Shown one piece after another: positions 32,052-41,201 of a stretch of 64,000 nucleotides of DNA. The DNA comes from Hyphomonadaceae bacterium UBA5336 (lineage in GTDB: Bacteria > Pseudomonadota > Alphaproteobacteria > Caulobacterales > Hyphomonadaceae). The stretch lies in contig DHQO01000033.1 of NCBI GenBank assembly GCA_002408125.1, positions 27,284 to 91,283 of the forward strand, in the 5' to 3' direction. The notes under the pieces are model-generated. The model worked only from the letters and a program-made list of their open reading frames with translations, had not been told where the DNA came from and searched no databases. The first letter of the stretch is position 1. Each line of letters opens with the position of its first letter. A program made the position numbers and the translations under genes.

Positions 32052-35000
32052 CTAGCTCTCGCTACGGAAACGTCGCACCGCATCCACCGCCAGGGCAAAG
32101 CGCGAGAAGCTCCAGCTATGGCCCTCGGCCAGGCTCTGCAGCGTAGCGACAAGGTCGTTGCGCGCGCCCTGTCGCGGAGCCAGCCAGGCCTCGAAGCCGC
32201 CTTCGGTGAGCGCCTGTCCGGTCATCTCCACCAGCAGCTCGATGAGGTCGTCGATCATTCGCCGCGTCGCCACGCGGTCCCAGTAGCCCGCCGTCACCAG
32301 CGCGGCCTCGGCCGAGGCACGCAGCCGGTCGAGCCGCAGCGCATCGCTGACCTGGAAGAAGGTGCGCGCAACCACCGGCATCTCCTCCTCACGCGAGCGG
32401 GCAAGGTCGACCAGCGAAATGGCGAGCGCGAAATAGCCGATCGCGCCGGACCAGCGCGCCAGCGGCTCGGGCACACCGGCCGCCAGCAATTCGCGCGCAC
32501 GCCGCTCGATCTGCACCCCGGCATGCTGGGAAGCGGTGTCCTTCAGGGTCGCCTTGAATTCATCCAGCGGTGGCTTGAGCAGGGCAACAACCTCTTCGAC
32601 ACTGGCCTCGGGCATGGTGTGTACGAGTTGTTCGCACGCGCTGGTCAGCGCCGTCACGCCATTGCGGCGCATGGAAATCTGGACATCGGCACTGACGCTA
32701 TTGTCGAGCGCGTGGATGGCATCGTGGAACTCTTCCAGGCCGAGCAGCTGGCGGGCGATCTCGAAGGCGCGGGTAATGAGAGCATTGGTGCAGTCAGTGC
32801 TCTCGCGCAGGCGTGAGAGGAAGACCGGCCCGCCGGTATCGAGCAGGCGGTTGGCCAGCACGGTGGAGATGATCTCCCGGCGCAGGGGGTGGGCTTCGAT
32901 GGACTCGCCATATTTGCGGATCGCCTCGGGGAAATAGCCCTCCAGCGTGTGCAGGAAGGTTGGATCGTCGGGCACGTCGGAGGCAACGAGATCATCGAAC
33001 AGGGTGATCTTGGACCAGGCCAGCAGCACGGCCAGTTCCGGCCGGGTCAGGGCCATGCCGGCATCGATCCGCGCCGTCATCTCAGCACTGTCGGGCAGGC
33101 CCTCCAGCCAGCGATCGAGCACGCCGCGCTCTTCCAGATAGACCATGAGCCGCTCCAGCGCCTGCATGTCGGCGAGACTGGTGCTCTCAGCCAGGCTCAG
33201 CGCGCCGGTCTGATCGTAATTGTGGGCCAGCACATGGGCGGCGACATCGTCGGTCATCTTCTTCAGGAGGATGTTCCGCTCCCCGCTCGGCAGATCACCG
33301 CGCCGGATGGCCTCGCTGGCCAGGATCTTGATATTGACCTCATGGTCGGAGCTGTCGACGCCGGCGGAATTGTCGATGGCATCACTGTTCAGGCGCCCGC
33401 CAGCCTGGGCGAACTCCACCCGCGCAGCCTGGGTCATGCCGAGATTGGCGCCCTCGCCGACCACCTTCACGTTCAACTCGCGGCCATCCACGCGCAGCGC
33501 GTCATTGGCCCGGTCGCCGACATCGGCATTGCTCTCATGGCTGCACTTCACATAGGTGCCGATGCCGCCGAACCAGAGCAGTTCGGCATCCATCAGCAGG
33601 AGCGCGCGGATCAGCTCATTCGGGGTGACGCGGTCGCCGACAAGACCGGTCATGGCGCGGATCTGGTCGTTCAGCGCGATGGACTTGGCCTCGCGCGAGA
33701 AAATGCCGCCGCCTTCGGAAATCAGCGAGGTGTCATAGCTTTCCCAGGACGAGCGCGGCAGGTCGAAGATGCGCTTGCGCTCTTCCCAGAGGCGCTCGGG
33801 GTCTGCCGGGTCCGGGTCGATGAAGATGTGCATGTGATTGAAGGCGGCCTGCAGGCGGATCTGCTTTGACAGCAGCATGCCGTTGCCGAACACATCCCCG
33901 GCCATGTCGCCGACGCCGACCACGGTGAAGGGCTCGGTCTGGATGTCCTTGCCCATTTCCCGGAAGTGGCGCTTGACCGCCTCCCAGCCGCCGCGCGCGG
34001 TGATGCCCATGGCCTTGTGGTCATAGCCGGCAGAACCGCCCGAGGCGAAGGCATCGCCGAGCCAGAAGCCATGCGAGACGCTGATCTCATTGGCGATGTC
34101 GGAGAAGGTCGCCGTGCCCTTGTCGGCCGCGACCACCAGATAGGGGTCGTCCTCGTCCCAGATGACCATGTCGCCGGGGTGCACGACCTGCCCCTCGACC
34201 AGATTGTCGGTGAGATCGAGCAGCGAGGTGATGAAGGTGCGGTAGGCGGCAATGCCGGCCTCGCGGATTTCATCGCGCGTGCCGTTGAGCGGCAGGTGCT
34301 TGGGATAGAACCCGCCCTTGGAGCCCACCGGCACGATCACGGCATTCTTCACCTGCTGGGCCTTCACAAGCCCCAGCACCTCGGTGCGGAAATCGTCGCG
34401 CCGATCCGACCAGCGCAATCCGCCCCGCGCCACAGGCCCGAAACGACAATGGACGCCTTCCACGCTTGGCCCGGCCACGAAGATCTCGCGGAAGGGTTTC
34501 GGCGCGGGCAGCTCTTCCAGCTCCTGGCTGGCGATCTTGAAACTGATCGCGCGCTTCGGGCTGCCATCGGCCAGGGTCTGGCAGAAATTGGTGCGCACGA
34601 TCGCCATGATCAGGTCGGCAATGCGGCGGATGACGCGGTCATCGTCAAGCGCGGCGACCTGCCCGAGCCCGGTCTCGATCTCCTCGCGCAGGACACGGCA
34701 GCGGGCAGCGCGGTCATCCATCTGGTCTTCATAATGGGGGTCGAAGCGTGCGCGGAACAGCTCGAGCAGCTTGCGCGTCAGATCGGGATGTTTGCGCAGG
34801 GCGCGGATCTGGGTTGCGCGGGCCGGGTCACGCCCGGTCTGCTGGCGGAAGGCGGACAGGCCGCGCAGGAGGGCCGCCTCGCGCCAGGTTGCGCCGACCG
34901 CAAAGACCAGCTTGTTGAAGCCGTCATTCTCCGCTTCGCCCATCCAGGTCGCGACGAAGGCCTGCTCGAACCGGTCGGCCAGCAGGTCCATCGCCACCGG

Positions 35001-36782
35001 CGGCGCATTCGGTATGCGCATCTGGACATGGTGGATCCAGTAGGTCTCCGGCGCATCGGGCGCGAGCCGCAGCGACGGGCGCACCGGAAAACCGGTCTCC
35101 GAGGCCACGAACAGGCCCATATGCTCGAACACCGGCACACAGTTCGACAGCGGGATCGCCCCGTCGCGGACATAGATCTTGGCCTGCAGGGTTTCCTCAT
35201 CGTCGCCCTCGAGCTGGAAGGCGCGCATGCGCACAGGCGCGGCGGCGCTCAGTTCGGCCAGCTCGCGCACATCGAGCAGGGCCTCCTCGGCCGAGAAGGC
35301 CTCGCGATAGGCTGCGTTGAAGGCACCGCGGAAGATCGGCGCACCGGCCGCGGCCTTTGCGTCCAGTTCGGCTTCCTTGAGCGCGGCACGGTAGGCCTCG
35401 TCCCAGGTGCGCGACATTTCGGTGATCTTCGCTTCCAGCGCAGTGACATCGGGCAGTGTCGAGGCCCCGTCGAGGCGGACATGATAGGTCACGCGGGCGA
35501 GTGCGGTGGAATCAAAGCGCGGCTCGAAATCGGTCACCGTACCGCCGAGCGAGGTCTCCAGGAGCGCGGTGATCTGCTGGCGCAGCTTGGTATCATAGGC
35601 CTCGCGCGAGACATAGACGATGGCGGTGACGAAGCGGTTGAACTCGTCGCGGCGCAGGAAAACGCGCGTGCGCGGCCGGCCAATCAGGTGCAGCGCGCCG
35701 CGCAGCATGGGCGTCAGCGTCTCGGCGGTGGACTGGAGCAGCTCATCGCGCGGCCAGGTCTCGATCAGGTTCATCAGCGCCTTGGCATCGTGCCCGCCCG
35801 GACGCGCACCGGTATTGGCGATGATCTTGGCCGCCCGCTTGCGCACCAGCGGAATGGCGCGCGCGGTCTCGTCATAGGCCTCGGCCGTGAACAGGCCGAG
35901 GAAGCGCGTCTCACCGTTCACGCGGCCGCTTTCGTCATAATGCTTGATGCCGACATAGTCGGCGGCCACGCGCCGGTGCACCCGGCTGACCATGGTCGAC
36001 TTCGCGATGATGATAGGTTCGCGCCGGCCGACAAAGGCGCCGATCTCGGGGGTGAGAACGGTCGGCTCGCTGGAGCGGTTGAGCACATTGAGCTGCTCGT
36101 CGCGCAGCAGGCCGAGATTGGAGCCCTCCACCATGTCGGGCTCGTCGGGGATGAAATTGCCATCCTCATTGCGCGGGAACAGATAGGTGCGCTTGCCGAG
36201 AAAGACGAAATGATCGCTGGCGAGCCAGTTCAGGAAGGCCGCCGATTCCGCGCGCAGGTCCTCGTCCAGATGGGTCTGCCTGCCGAGGCCTTCGATCTCC
36301 TCGCGCATGGCCGTGCGCATGGCGCCATAGTCCGACACCGCCAGGGCCACATCGGCCAGGGTGAGCCGGATCTCGGTCTCCAGCTCGTCTGTTTCACGGT
36401 CCGACAGGCGCGGCAGGAAAACCTGGATCGAGGAAATCCGCCGGCCTTCCTCCACCGTGATGATCGGGTGGAACAGGGCCAAGACTTCGAAGCCAAGACT
36501 TGAACAAGTATTGAGGACCGAATCGACCAGGAACGGCATGTCGCGCCCGGCGCATTCCAGCACGCTATGCTCTGTGGTTATTCCATCCTCGGCGCGCTGG
36601 TGGCGCACCCGCGCCAGGCTGTTGCCGGCCAGCACCGCCTGGACAACCGCCCAGTGTGCATCGGCAATCCTGTCCAGGTTGATTTCGCCGAGCCGGCTTA
36701 TGTCTTCATTCGCCGCTTCGGTCCGGATCTGTTTCAGAATCTGGTCGCGCGGATCAGTGTCCGTAATCGTGTCGGCAGCCAT
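32052..36782 (-). CDS. gdh2: NAD-specific glutamate dehydrogenase, large (180-kDa) class
   Basis: Oxidatively deaminates glutamate to 2-oxoglutarate with NAD+, a catabolic role. The 1576-residue length is typical of the LOR-type giant GDHs of Pseudomonas, Caulobacter and relatives. The N-terminal ~650 residues contain ACT-like regulatory regions (DMPFLVDSVLNTCSSLGFEVLALFHPI). The catalytic core in the middle has GVHCRFGPVARGGLRWSDRRDDFRTEVLGLVKAQQVKN and GSKGGFYPK with the catalytic Lys, then the dinucleotide-binding domain. ATG 36782 is chosen as first codon of the conserved reading; an upstream ATG adds 21 atypical residues. Confidence 0.97.
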   Translation of the reverse strand: MAADTITDTDPRDQILKQIRTEAANEDISRLGEINLDRIADAHWAVVQAVLAGNSLARVRHQRAEDGITTEHSVLECAGRDMPFLVDSVLNTCSSLGFEVLALFHPIITVEEGRRISSIQVFLPRLSDRETDELETEIRLTLADVALAVSDYGAMRTAMREEIEGLGRQTHLDEDLRAESAAFLNWLASDHFVFLGKRTYLFPRNEDGNFIPDEPDMVEGSNLGLLRDEQLNVLNRSSEPTVLTPEIGAFVGRREPIIIAKSTMVSRVHRRVAADYVGIKHYDESGRVNGETRFLGLFTAEAYDETARAIPLVRKRAAKIIANTGARPGGHDAKALMNLIETWPRDELLQSTAETLTPMLRGALHLIGRPRTRVFLRRDEFNRFVTAIVYVSREAYDTKLRQQITALLETSLGGTVTDFEPRFDSTALARVTYHVRLDGASTLPDVTALEAKITEMSRTWDEAYRAALKEAELDAKAAAGAPIFRGAFNAAYREAFSAEEALLDVRELAELSAAAPVRMRAFQLEGDDEETLQAKIYVRDGAIPLSNCVPVFEHMGLFVASETGFPVRPSLRLAPDAPETYWIHHVQMRIPNAPPVAMDLLADRFEQAFVATWMGEAENDGFNKLVFAVGATWREAALLRGLSAFRQQTGRDPARATQIRALRKHPDLTRKLLELFRARFDPHYEDQMDDRAARCRVLREEIETGLGQVAALDDDRVIRRIADLIMAIVRTNFCQTLADGSPKRAISFKIASQELEELPAPKPFREIFVAGPSVEGVHCRFGPVARGGLRWSDRRDDFRTEVLGLVKAQQVKNAVIVPVGSKGGFYPKHLPLNGTRDEIREAGIAAYRTFITSLLDLTDNLVEGQVVHPGDMVIWDEDDPYLVVAADKGTATFSDIANEISVSHGFWLGDAFASGGSAGYDHKAMGITARGGWEAVKRHFREMGKDIQTEPFTVVGVGDMAGDVFGNGMLLSKQIRLQAAFNHMHIFIDPDPADPERLWEERKRIFDLPRSSWESYDTSLISEGGGIFSREAKSIALNDQIRAMTGLVGDRVTPNELIRALLLMDAELLWFGGIGTYVKCSHESNADVGDRANDALRVDGRELNVKVVGEGANLGMTQAARVEFAQAGGRLNSDAIDNSAGVDSSDHEVNIKILASEAIRRGDLPSGERNILLKKMTDDVAAHVLAHNYDQTGALSLAESTSLADMQALERLMVYLEERGVLDRWLEGLPDSAEMTARIDAGMALTRPELAVLLAWSKITLFDDLVASDVPDDPTFLHTLEGYFPEAIRKYGESIEAHPLRREIISTVLANRLLDTGGPVFLSRLRESTDCTNALITRAFEIARQLLGLEEFHDAIHALDNSVSADVQISMRRNGVTALTSACEQLVHTMPEASVEEVVALLKPPLDEFKATLKDTASQHAGVQIERRARELLAAGVPEPLARWSGAIGYFALAISLVDLARSREEEMPVVARTFFQVSDALRLDRLRASAEAALVTAGYWDRVATRRMIDDLIELLVEMTGQALTEGGFEAWLAPRQGARNDLVATLQSLAEGHSWSFSRFALAVDAVRRFRSES

Positions 36783-36908
36783 GCCTGAGCCTCTGACGTG
36801 ATGAAAGGGACTACATAGCCCCGCACCGGAAGCGAAACAACGCAAGGCCGCCAGCGCAGCATTTCATTTGATGTGGAAACGACCATGACACCGGTCGCAA
36901 AATAAATT

Positions 36909-36990
36909 GGGCCCGCTGAACGGGGACGTGTCCAGCGGGCCCACAGGCCTCATCCGCAGGCTGGGTGGGGGGACGCACGCGGAGGCCTGT
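36909..36990 (-). terminator. Tandem hairpins upstream of the NAD-GDH gene, candidate terminator
   Basis: Two perfect stems lie side by side. GGGCCCGCTG (36909-36918) pairs with CAGCGGGCCC (36933-36942). ACAGGCCTC (36943-36951) pairs with GAGGCCTGT (36982-36990). Read on the minus strand, the distal stem is followed by AATTTATTTT, which suits termination of the AI-2E-type gene or of a short RNA. On the plus strand the second stem is followed by TTTTC. The rest of the 365-bp gap (36783-37147) shows only a GGCGC-AA-GCGCC palindrome near 37013. Confidence 0.55.
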
Positions 36991-37147
36991 TTTCGTGTTT
37001 GCCAGAAAGCAATGGCGCAAGCGCCGTAACAAATCCGACAAACTTGAGGATGATATGTATTATGTCGCCCTGTTCGGCAAGGGCTGAAACGCAGTATCCC
37101 TTTCAGTAGCAGCATAAATCGGTAAGTGTGCACTCACCATTGTTTTT

Positions 37148-38233
37148 TCATACATTTTTGCTTTGATCTATATTAGGCTCTCCATTTGCCGAAAGCAATA
37201 TTGCAACCCAGCGTGTAGAATTGGACTGTGAAAACAGCACCATCATCAGGACTGTCAGCGGTGCCGACAGGAACATTCCGGGTATTCCCCAGATCGCACC
37301 CCAGATCGCAAGAGAAAGCAGCACGACCAGTGCCGATAGATTGAGAGAGTCGCCCATCATTCTCGGCTGCAAAAAATTTCCAATGACGAATTGCCAAAAA
37401 CTTACACCGATAAAAGCGATTGCGCTGAATATATACGTGTCCTGTGGCGCGCTCCCCGGCACCCAGGCCGGCACGTCGGGCTGGACCAGCGCGAACAGCG
37501 GCGGGACCAGCGCGGCCACGATCGAGCCGACGGTCGGGATATAATTGAGCACGAAGATCAGCGCCGACAGAAACAAGGCGTTCTCGACCCCCAGCAACCG
37601 CAGGGTGAAATAGGTCAAGAGCGTGATCAGCACGGAAATCACCGTCTGGGTCCACAGATAGGTCTCGATACCCCGTCGCGCGGCCTCTGCGACCTCGGTC
37701 ACCTGCTTGCGCCGCTCAGTATCAGTGAAGATTCGATCAAGTTTTCGCGACCAGGTCGCCGAGGCCAGGAACATGAAGGCGATATAGATCAGAATCAGCA
37801 CCAGGTCGCCGCTAAGCTCGCCGATGGCATTGGCGATCAGGCCGACCAGCCGCTGGCCAGTTTCGTTGAACAGCAGCTGGGTGAGCGTCGGGGAATCGTT
37901 CATCCCGATCATGGAATAAATGTCGGCGATCAGTTCGTTGATCCGGCGCTCATAATCGGCCGAATTCTCGCCCCCGAACTGGGCGATACCCTGGGCCATC
38001 AGGACGACGAAGCCGATAAACCCGCTGACCACCACCAGGATGGCAATTACCCGCGCCAGCCGGCTCTGGTCTCCGGGCACAAGCTCATCCAGCACGCGGG
38101 CAAAACCCTCGATCGTCAGGAACAGGAACACCGCAAGGGCAAAGGGCGCGAGGATGCCGCGCGCGAGGTATAAAAAGGCGATGATCACAGCCGTGGCAAT
38201 GATCCAAAGCGCGGTTTTCGTTGCCGTATCCAA
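37148..38233 (-). CDS. AI-2E family transporter (PerM/TqsA type)
   Basis: A 361-residue polytopic protein with about 7-8 TM helices. It starts MDTATKTALWIIATAVIIAFLYLARGILAPFALAVFL, and carries the family's central VRRGIETYLWTQ-type stretch (here RRGIETYLWTQTVISVLITLLTY), the LNYIPTVGSIVAALVPPLFAL motif and the terminal GIPGMFLSAPLTVLMMVLFSQ. Family members export small molecules or ions (TqsA exports AI-2, others are Na+/H+ antiporters), so the substrate is open. The last ~30 codons are AT-richer than the rest of the gene. Confidence 0.9.
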   Translation of the reverse strand: MDTATKTALWIIATAVIIAFLYLARGILAPFALAVFLFLTIEGFARVLDELVPGDQSRLARVIAILVVVSGFIGFVVLMAQGIAQFGGENSADYERRINELIADIYSMIGMNDSPTLTQLLFNETGQRLVGLIANAIGELSGDLVLILIYIAFMFLASATWSRKLDRIFTDTERRKQVTEVAEAARRGIETYLWTQTVISVLITLLTYFTLRLLGVENALFLSALIFVLNYIPTVGSIVAALVPPLFALVQPDVPAWVPGSAPQDTYIFSAIAFIGVSFWQFVIGNFLQPRMMGDSLNLSALVVLLSLAIWGAIWGIPGMFLSAPLTVLMMVLFSQSNSTRWVAILLSANGEPNIDQSKNV

Positions 38234-38319
38234 GCCACCCTCCCCTGCCGGTCACGCCAAAGCTTTACGCGCTTTGGCGCGTCGGTGGAAGCTGGCAGCA
38301 TCACGTGCCCGCTCCAACA

Positions 38320-39249
38320 TCATGCCTTCTTGCGCCGGATGCGCGGCCAGATCACGCGCAGCCAGATGAACAGCATGATCCCGATCAGGAACAGCCAGGG
38401 CAGGCCGATGGCGAAGGCGGTGATCACGCCGGCCAGGCCGCTTGAGAGATTGTAGAAGAAGTCGCCCAGCGCCTCGCCCAGCGGATTGAAACGCTGGGAG
38501 CTGACGGGCGAGAATTTGGTCTCGTAATTCACGCTGAGCTGGCTCATGGAGACACGCAGGCGCAGCGTCTTCAGATAGGCATCGGTGGACTCGATCTCGC
38601 CGGTCACGCGCGCCAGTTCGCGCTCGACCGCCAGCAATTCTTCGAGATTGCCATCGCGGGTTTCCAGCAGGGTCTGCAGCCGCCCCTGCAGCGTGCGATG
38701 GGCCTCCAGCCGCGCGCCCGTGTCGATGATCGCGCGGGTGAGATCCTCGGCATATGTGTTGCGGAAGCTCACCTCGCCTTTGGCCGCTTCGGCATCCTCG
38801 TCGATGCCGGCCAGGAAGGTCTCGATCCAGTCGGGCTTGGCCCGCAGGGAGACCGAACCGCTGGCGCGGGTATCGGACTGGTTGTTAAAGCTGGTATTGG
38901 TGATGATGCAGACGCTTGTGCCCGCAGCCTGGCAGGCCTCCACATGGGAGGTCATCACCGGCTCGACGGCATCGACCGGCAGGCGCAGGCCGAGGCTGTG
39001 GCTGTAGGCGATGAACTGCTCAGTGGCTTCGGGGGCAGGCTCGCCGCCGGCGCCGCCGGACGGCTCTGTCTTCTCCTGCATCCTCCGCTCAGCCGTCACC
39101 GTGATCGGCGCGGGCGCAGGCATGGCATCGCGGTCCATCTCCTCATAGGCCATATCGTCCATGGACATGTTGCCCATGGGCGCAGGCGCATCGCCACACG
39201 CGCCGAGCAGGACAAGAGCCGACAGTCCGGCGGCAAGGTGCAGTTTCAT
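38320..39249 (-). CDS. DUF4349 domain lipoprotein
   Basis: A 309-residue envelope protein. The signal peptide ends in LLGAC (lipobox, residues ~14-18), followed by a Met/Asp-rich low-complexity stretch (~25-45). The DUF4349 region spans ~75-295: YSHSLGLRLPVDAVEPVM, then a long helical part with LEAHRTLQGRLQTLL and LLAVERELARVTGEIES, and the strand LRVSMSQLSVNYE. It ends in a TM helix (VITAFAIGLPWLFLIGIMLFIWLRVIW) and a basic tail. Both a lipid anchor and a C-terminal TM are thus predicted. Function unknown. Confidence 0.88.
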   Translation of the reverse strand: MKLHLAAGLSALVLLGACGDAPAPMGNMSMDDMAYEEMDRDAMPAPAPITVTAERRMQEKTEPSGGAGGEPAPEATEQFIAYSHSLGLRLPVDAVEPVMTSHVEACQAAGTSVCIITNTSFNNQSDTRASGSVSLRAKPDWIETFLAGIDEDAEAAKGEVSFRNTYAEDLTRAIIDTGARLEAHRTLQGRLQTLLETRDGNLEELLAVERELARVTGEIESTDAYLKTLRLRVSMSQLSVNYETKFSPVSSQRFNPLGEALGDFFYNLSSGLAGVITAFAIGLPWLFLIGIMLFIWLRVIWPRIRRKKA

Positions 39250-39362
39250 CGAGGACTCCCTTCAGGTTTGAAGGAGACCTTACATGACATCATGGCAAGA
39301 AAACGGACGGCTTGGGGCGGGCACGCACCCTGGAGGACTTCAGCCCAATTCTATCAGCGACT

Positions 39363-39449
39363 CCCCGCGACTTGATCGCGGGGCCCAGCTCCGAAAGGTC
39401 CAGCTCATAACGCCCATCAGGAGATGGGCACCGCGGTCAAGCCGCGGTG
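39363..39449. repeat. REP-like inverted pair, family C
   Basis: The first palindrome has stem CCCCGCGA/TCGCGGGG (39363-39370, 39376-39383) and loop CTTGA. The second has stem CACCGCGG/CCGCGGTG (39429-39436, 39442-39449) and loop TCAAG, the reverse complement of the first loop. Stems differ but stay perfectly paired, as expected if structure is selected. It occupies most of the 222-bp gap between the DUF4349 and FabH-like genes. Confidence 0.8.
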
Positions 39450-39471
39450 AATCGGGACACTGTTGCCCCGC

Positions 39472-40593
39472 TCAGGCCGCCCGCTCGACAAACACCGTGC
39501 CGGCCGAATAGCCCGCCCCGAAACTGCAGATCACGCCCTTCTCGCCGGGCTTAATGTCGCCGGAATGGGTGTGGAAGGCGATGATCGAGCCGGCAGAACT
39601 GGTATTGGCATAGGTGTCGAGCACGGTGGGGCTCTCATCCTCGCTGGCCTCATGGCCGAGCACCTTGCCGGCGATCAGCCGGTTCATGTTGGCATTGGCC
39701 TGGTGCAGCCAGAGCCGGCGGAGGTCCGTGCCCTGAAGGCCGAGCGCGTCGAGATCCTCCTGGATCATCGCCGCCACCATGGGCACCACTTCCCGGAACA
39801 CTTTGCGCCCTTCCTGGACGAACAGCTTGTCAGTGGCCCCGATGCCCTCGGGCGCGGCGCGATTGAGGAAGCCGAAATTGTTGCGGATATTGTTTGAGAA
39901 CTGGGTCTTGAGATGGGTGTGCAGGATCTTCCAGTGATCGGCCGGAGCAATATCCTCTGCTTCGACCAGCACTGCGGTGGCCACATCGCCGAAGATGAAA
40001 TGGCTGTCGCGGTCTGTGAAATTGAGATGGCCCGAGCAGATTTCCGGGTTCACCATCAGCACCGATTTCGCACTGCCCGAGCGCACGAAATCGGCTGCTG
40101 TCTGAATGCCGAAGGTGGCTGAAGAACAAGCCACATTCATGTCGAAGGCAAAGCCCTCGATGCCTAGCGCCTGTTGCACCTCGATTGCCATGGCCGGATA
40201 GGCGCGCTGCATGTTCGAGGCTGCGCACAGCACCGCATCCACATCCTTCGGGTCGCGCCCGGCGGCATCGAGCGACTGGCGCGCGGCCTTCACGGCGATC
40301 TCAGCCAGAACGGAGATCTCCTCATTCGGCCGCTCGGGGATGCGCGGAGCCATCACCGCCGGGTCGATCACGCCCGCCTTGTCGACCACGTAGCGGGACT
40401 TGATGCCCGACGCCTTCTCGATGAACTCCACCGAACTGTGGGGTTTGGGCTCGACCTCGCCGGCCTGGATGGCGGCGGTATGGTCCGCATTCCATTTGTC
40501 GGCCCAGGCATTGAAGCTTTCGACAAGCTCCTCATTGGAGACCGAATGCGGCGGAGTCCACAATCCGGTGGCGGAGATCACGGGGATGGGCAT
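39472..40593 (-). CDS. Beta-ketoacyl-ACP synthase III-like enzyme
   Basis: Thiolase-fold condensing enzyme of 373 residues, resembling FabH. The catalytic triad is visible: Cys in MNVACSSATFGIQTAADFV, His in LWLHQANANMNRLI, and Asn in TYANTSSAGSIIAF. The GAGYSAGTVFVERA C-terminus fits. It is longer than E. coli FabH (317) because of an N-terminal ~50-residue insertion (WNADHTAAIQAGEVEPK...). It is not beside plsX or other fab genes, so it may be an alternative FabH or make a specialised acyl product. Confidence 0.88.
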   Translation of the reverse strand: MPIPVISATGLWTPPHSVSNEELVESFNAWADKWNADHTAAIQAGEVEPKPHSSVEFIEKASGIKSRYVVDKAGVIDPAVMAPRIPERPNEEISVLAEIAVKAARQSLDAAGRDPKDVDAVLCAASNMQRAYPAMAIEVQQALGIEGFAFDMNVACSSATFGIQTAADFVRSGSAKSVLMVNPEICSGHLNFTDRDSHFIFGDVATAVLVEAEDIAPADHWKILHTHLKTQFSNNIRNNFGFLNRAAPEGIGATDKLFVQEGRKVFREVVPMVAAMIQEDLDALGLQGTDLRRLWLHQANANMNRLIAGKVLGHEASEDESPTVLDTYANTSSAGSIIAFHTHSGDIKPGEKGVICSFGAGYSAGTVFVERAA

Positions 40594-40706
40594 GGGACGG
40601 TTTCCTCTGGCCGCGCTTCACGCGCGGACTCATTTGTTTCCCAAGGAATAAGCAAATCCCGGCCGCGCGTCGACCTTTTCGCTGATCGGGGAGATGAGGA
40701 CAGGAC

Positions 40707-40904
40707 CTAGCGGCCCCGCTCTTCCTTCTCGCGCTGTTCCTCGCGCCAGTCGCGCTCGCGCTGGTCTGCGGCCTCAAGGCAATCGAGCCGCGCGCGGGCA
40801 TCGACCAGCTCGTCGCATTCCGCTTCGCTGGAGATATAGGGCCGGCCCATGGTCGAGCAGGCCGAAAGCGGCAGGATGATGAGGCAGAGCGCGAGACGTT
40901 TCAT
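40707..40904 (-). CDS. Small charged lipoprotein
   Basis: A 65-residue protein. Signal sequence MKRLALCLIILPLSAC with lipobox L-S-A-C at residue 16, then two cysteines (AECDELVDARARLDCLEAAD) and a highly charged helix to the end (Arg/Glu/Gln). It is of unknown family. Start ATG 40904 begins the signal; the longer in-frame reading is less likely. Divergent from the small membrane protein at 41010. Confidence 0.65.
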   Translation of the reverse strand: MKRLALCLIILPLSACSTMGRPYISSEAECDELVDARARLDCLEAADQRERDWREEQREKEERGR

Positions 40905-41009
40905 AAGTCCAGCTGTGCCACGTGCTTCCGGCCAGGACAATTGCGCCGCTTTCAAATTTGAACCGCCTGCGGGCCTGTTGCGTTCATGAGAGCAAAGGAG
41001 ACAAGCCCC

Positions 41010-41189
41010 ATGTCCTCATTCGGCCTCTATATTATCGGTTTCATCGTGATCATCGCGGGCGTTTGCTATGGCGCCTTTCTGATCGGCATCCCGCCGCAAT
41101 GGATCGGCATCGGCGCGGCCATACTGGCCGGGATCGGCATCATCACCGGCGTCGGCGTCGCCCGCCGGCCGGACCGATCTCAGCAATAG
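41010..41189 (+). CDS. Small two-helix membrane protein
   Basis: A 59-residue hydrophobic protein with two TM helices: FGLYIIGFIVIIAGVCYGAFLIG and WIGIGAAILAGIGIITGVGVA. It starts MSSFG after AAAGGAGACAAGCCCC, and ends in a basic tail RRPDRSQQ. No named family is recognised by me. It is convergent with tag, 12 bp apart. Confidence 0.7.
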   Translation: MSSFGLYIIGFIVIIAGVCYGAFLIGIPPQWIGIGAAILAGIGIITGVGVARRPDRSQQ

Positions 41190-41201
41190 CTGACGCGCCT
41201 T

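Noticed and set aside
33966..36503. Open frame of 845 codons on the plus strand opposite the NAD-GDH gene
   Set aside because: Antisense shadow of a clear gene, with composition (Gly/Ala/Asp/His repeats) typical of reversed GC-rich coding sequence.
36895..37147. 6S RNA
   Set aside because: Length and hairpins are suggestive, but I cannot find the long closing stem and central bubble expected of 6S RNA, so it stays an unnamed candidate.
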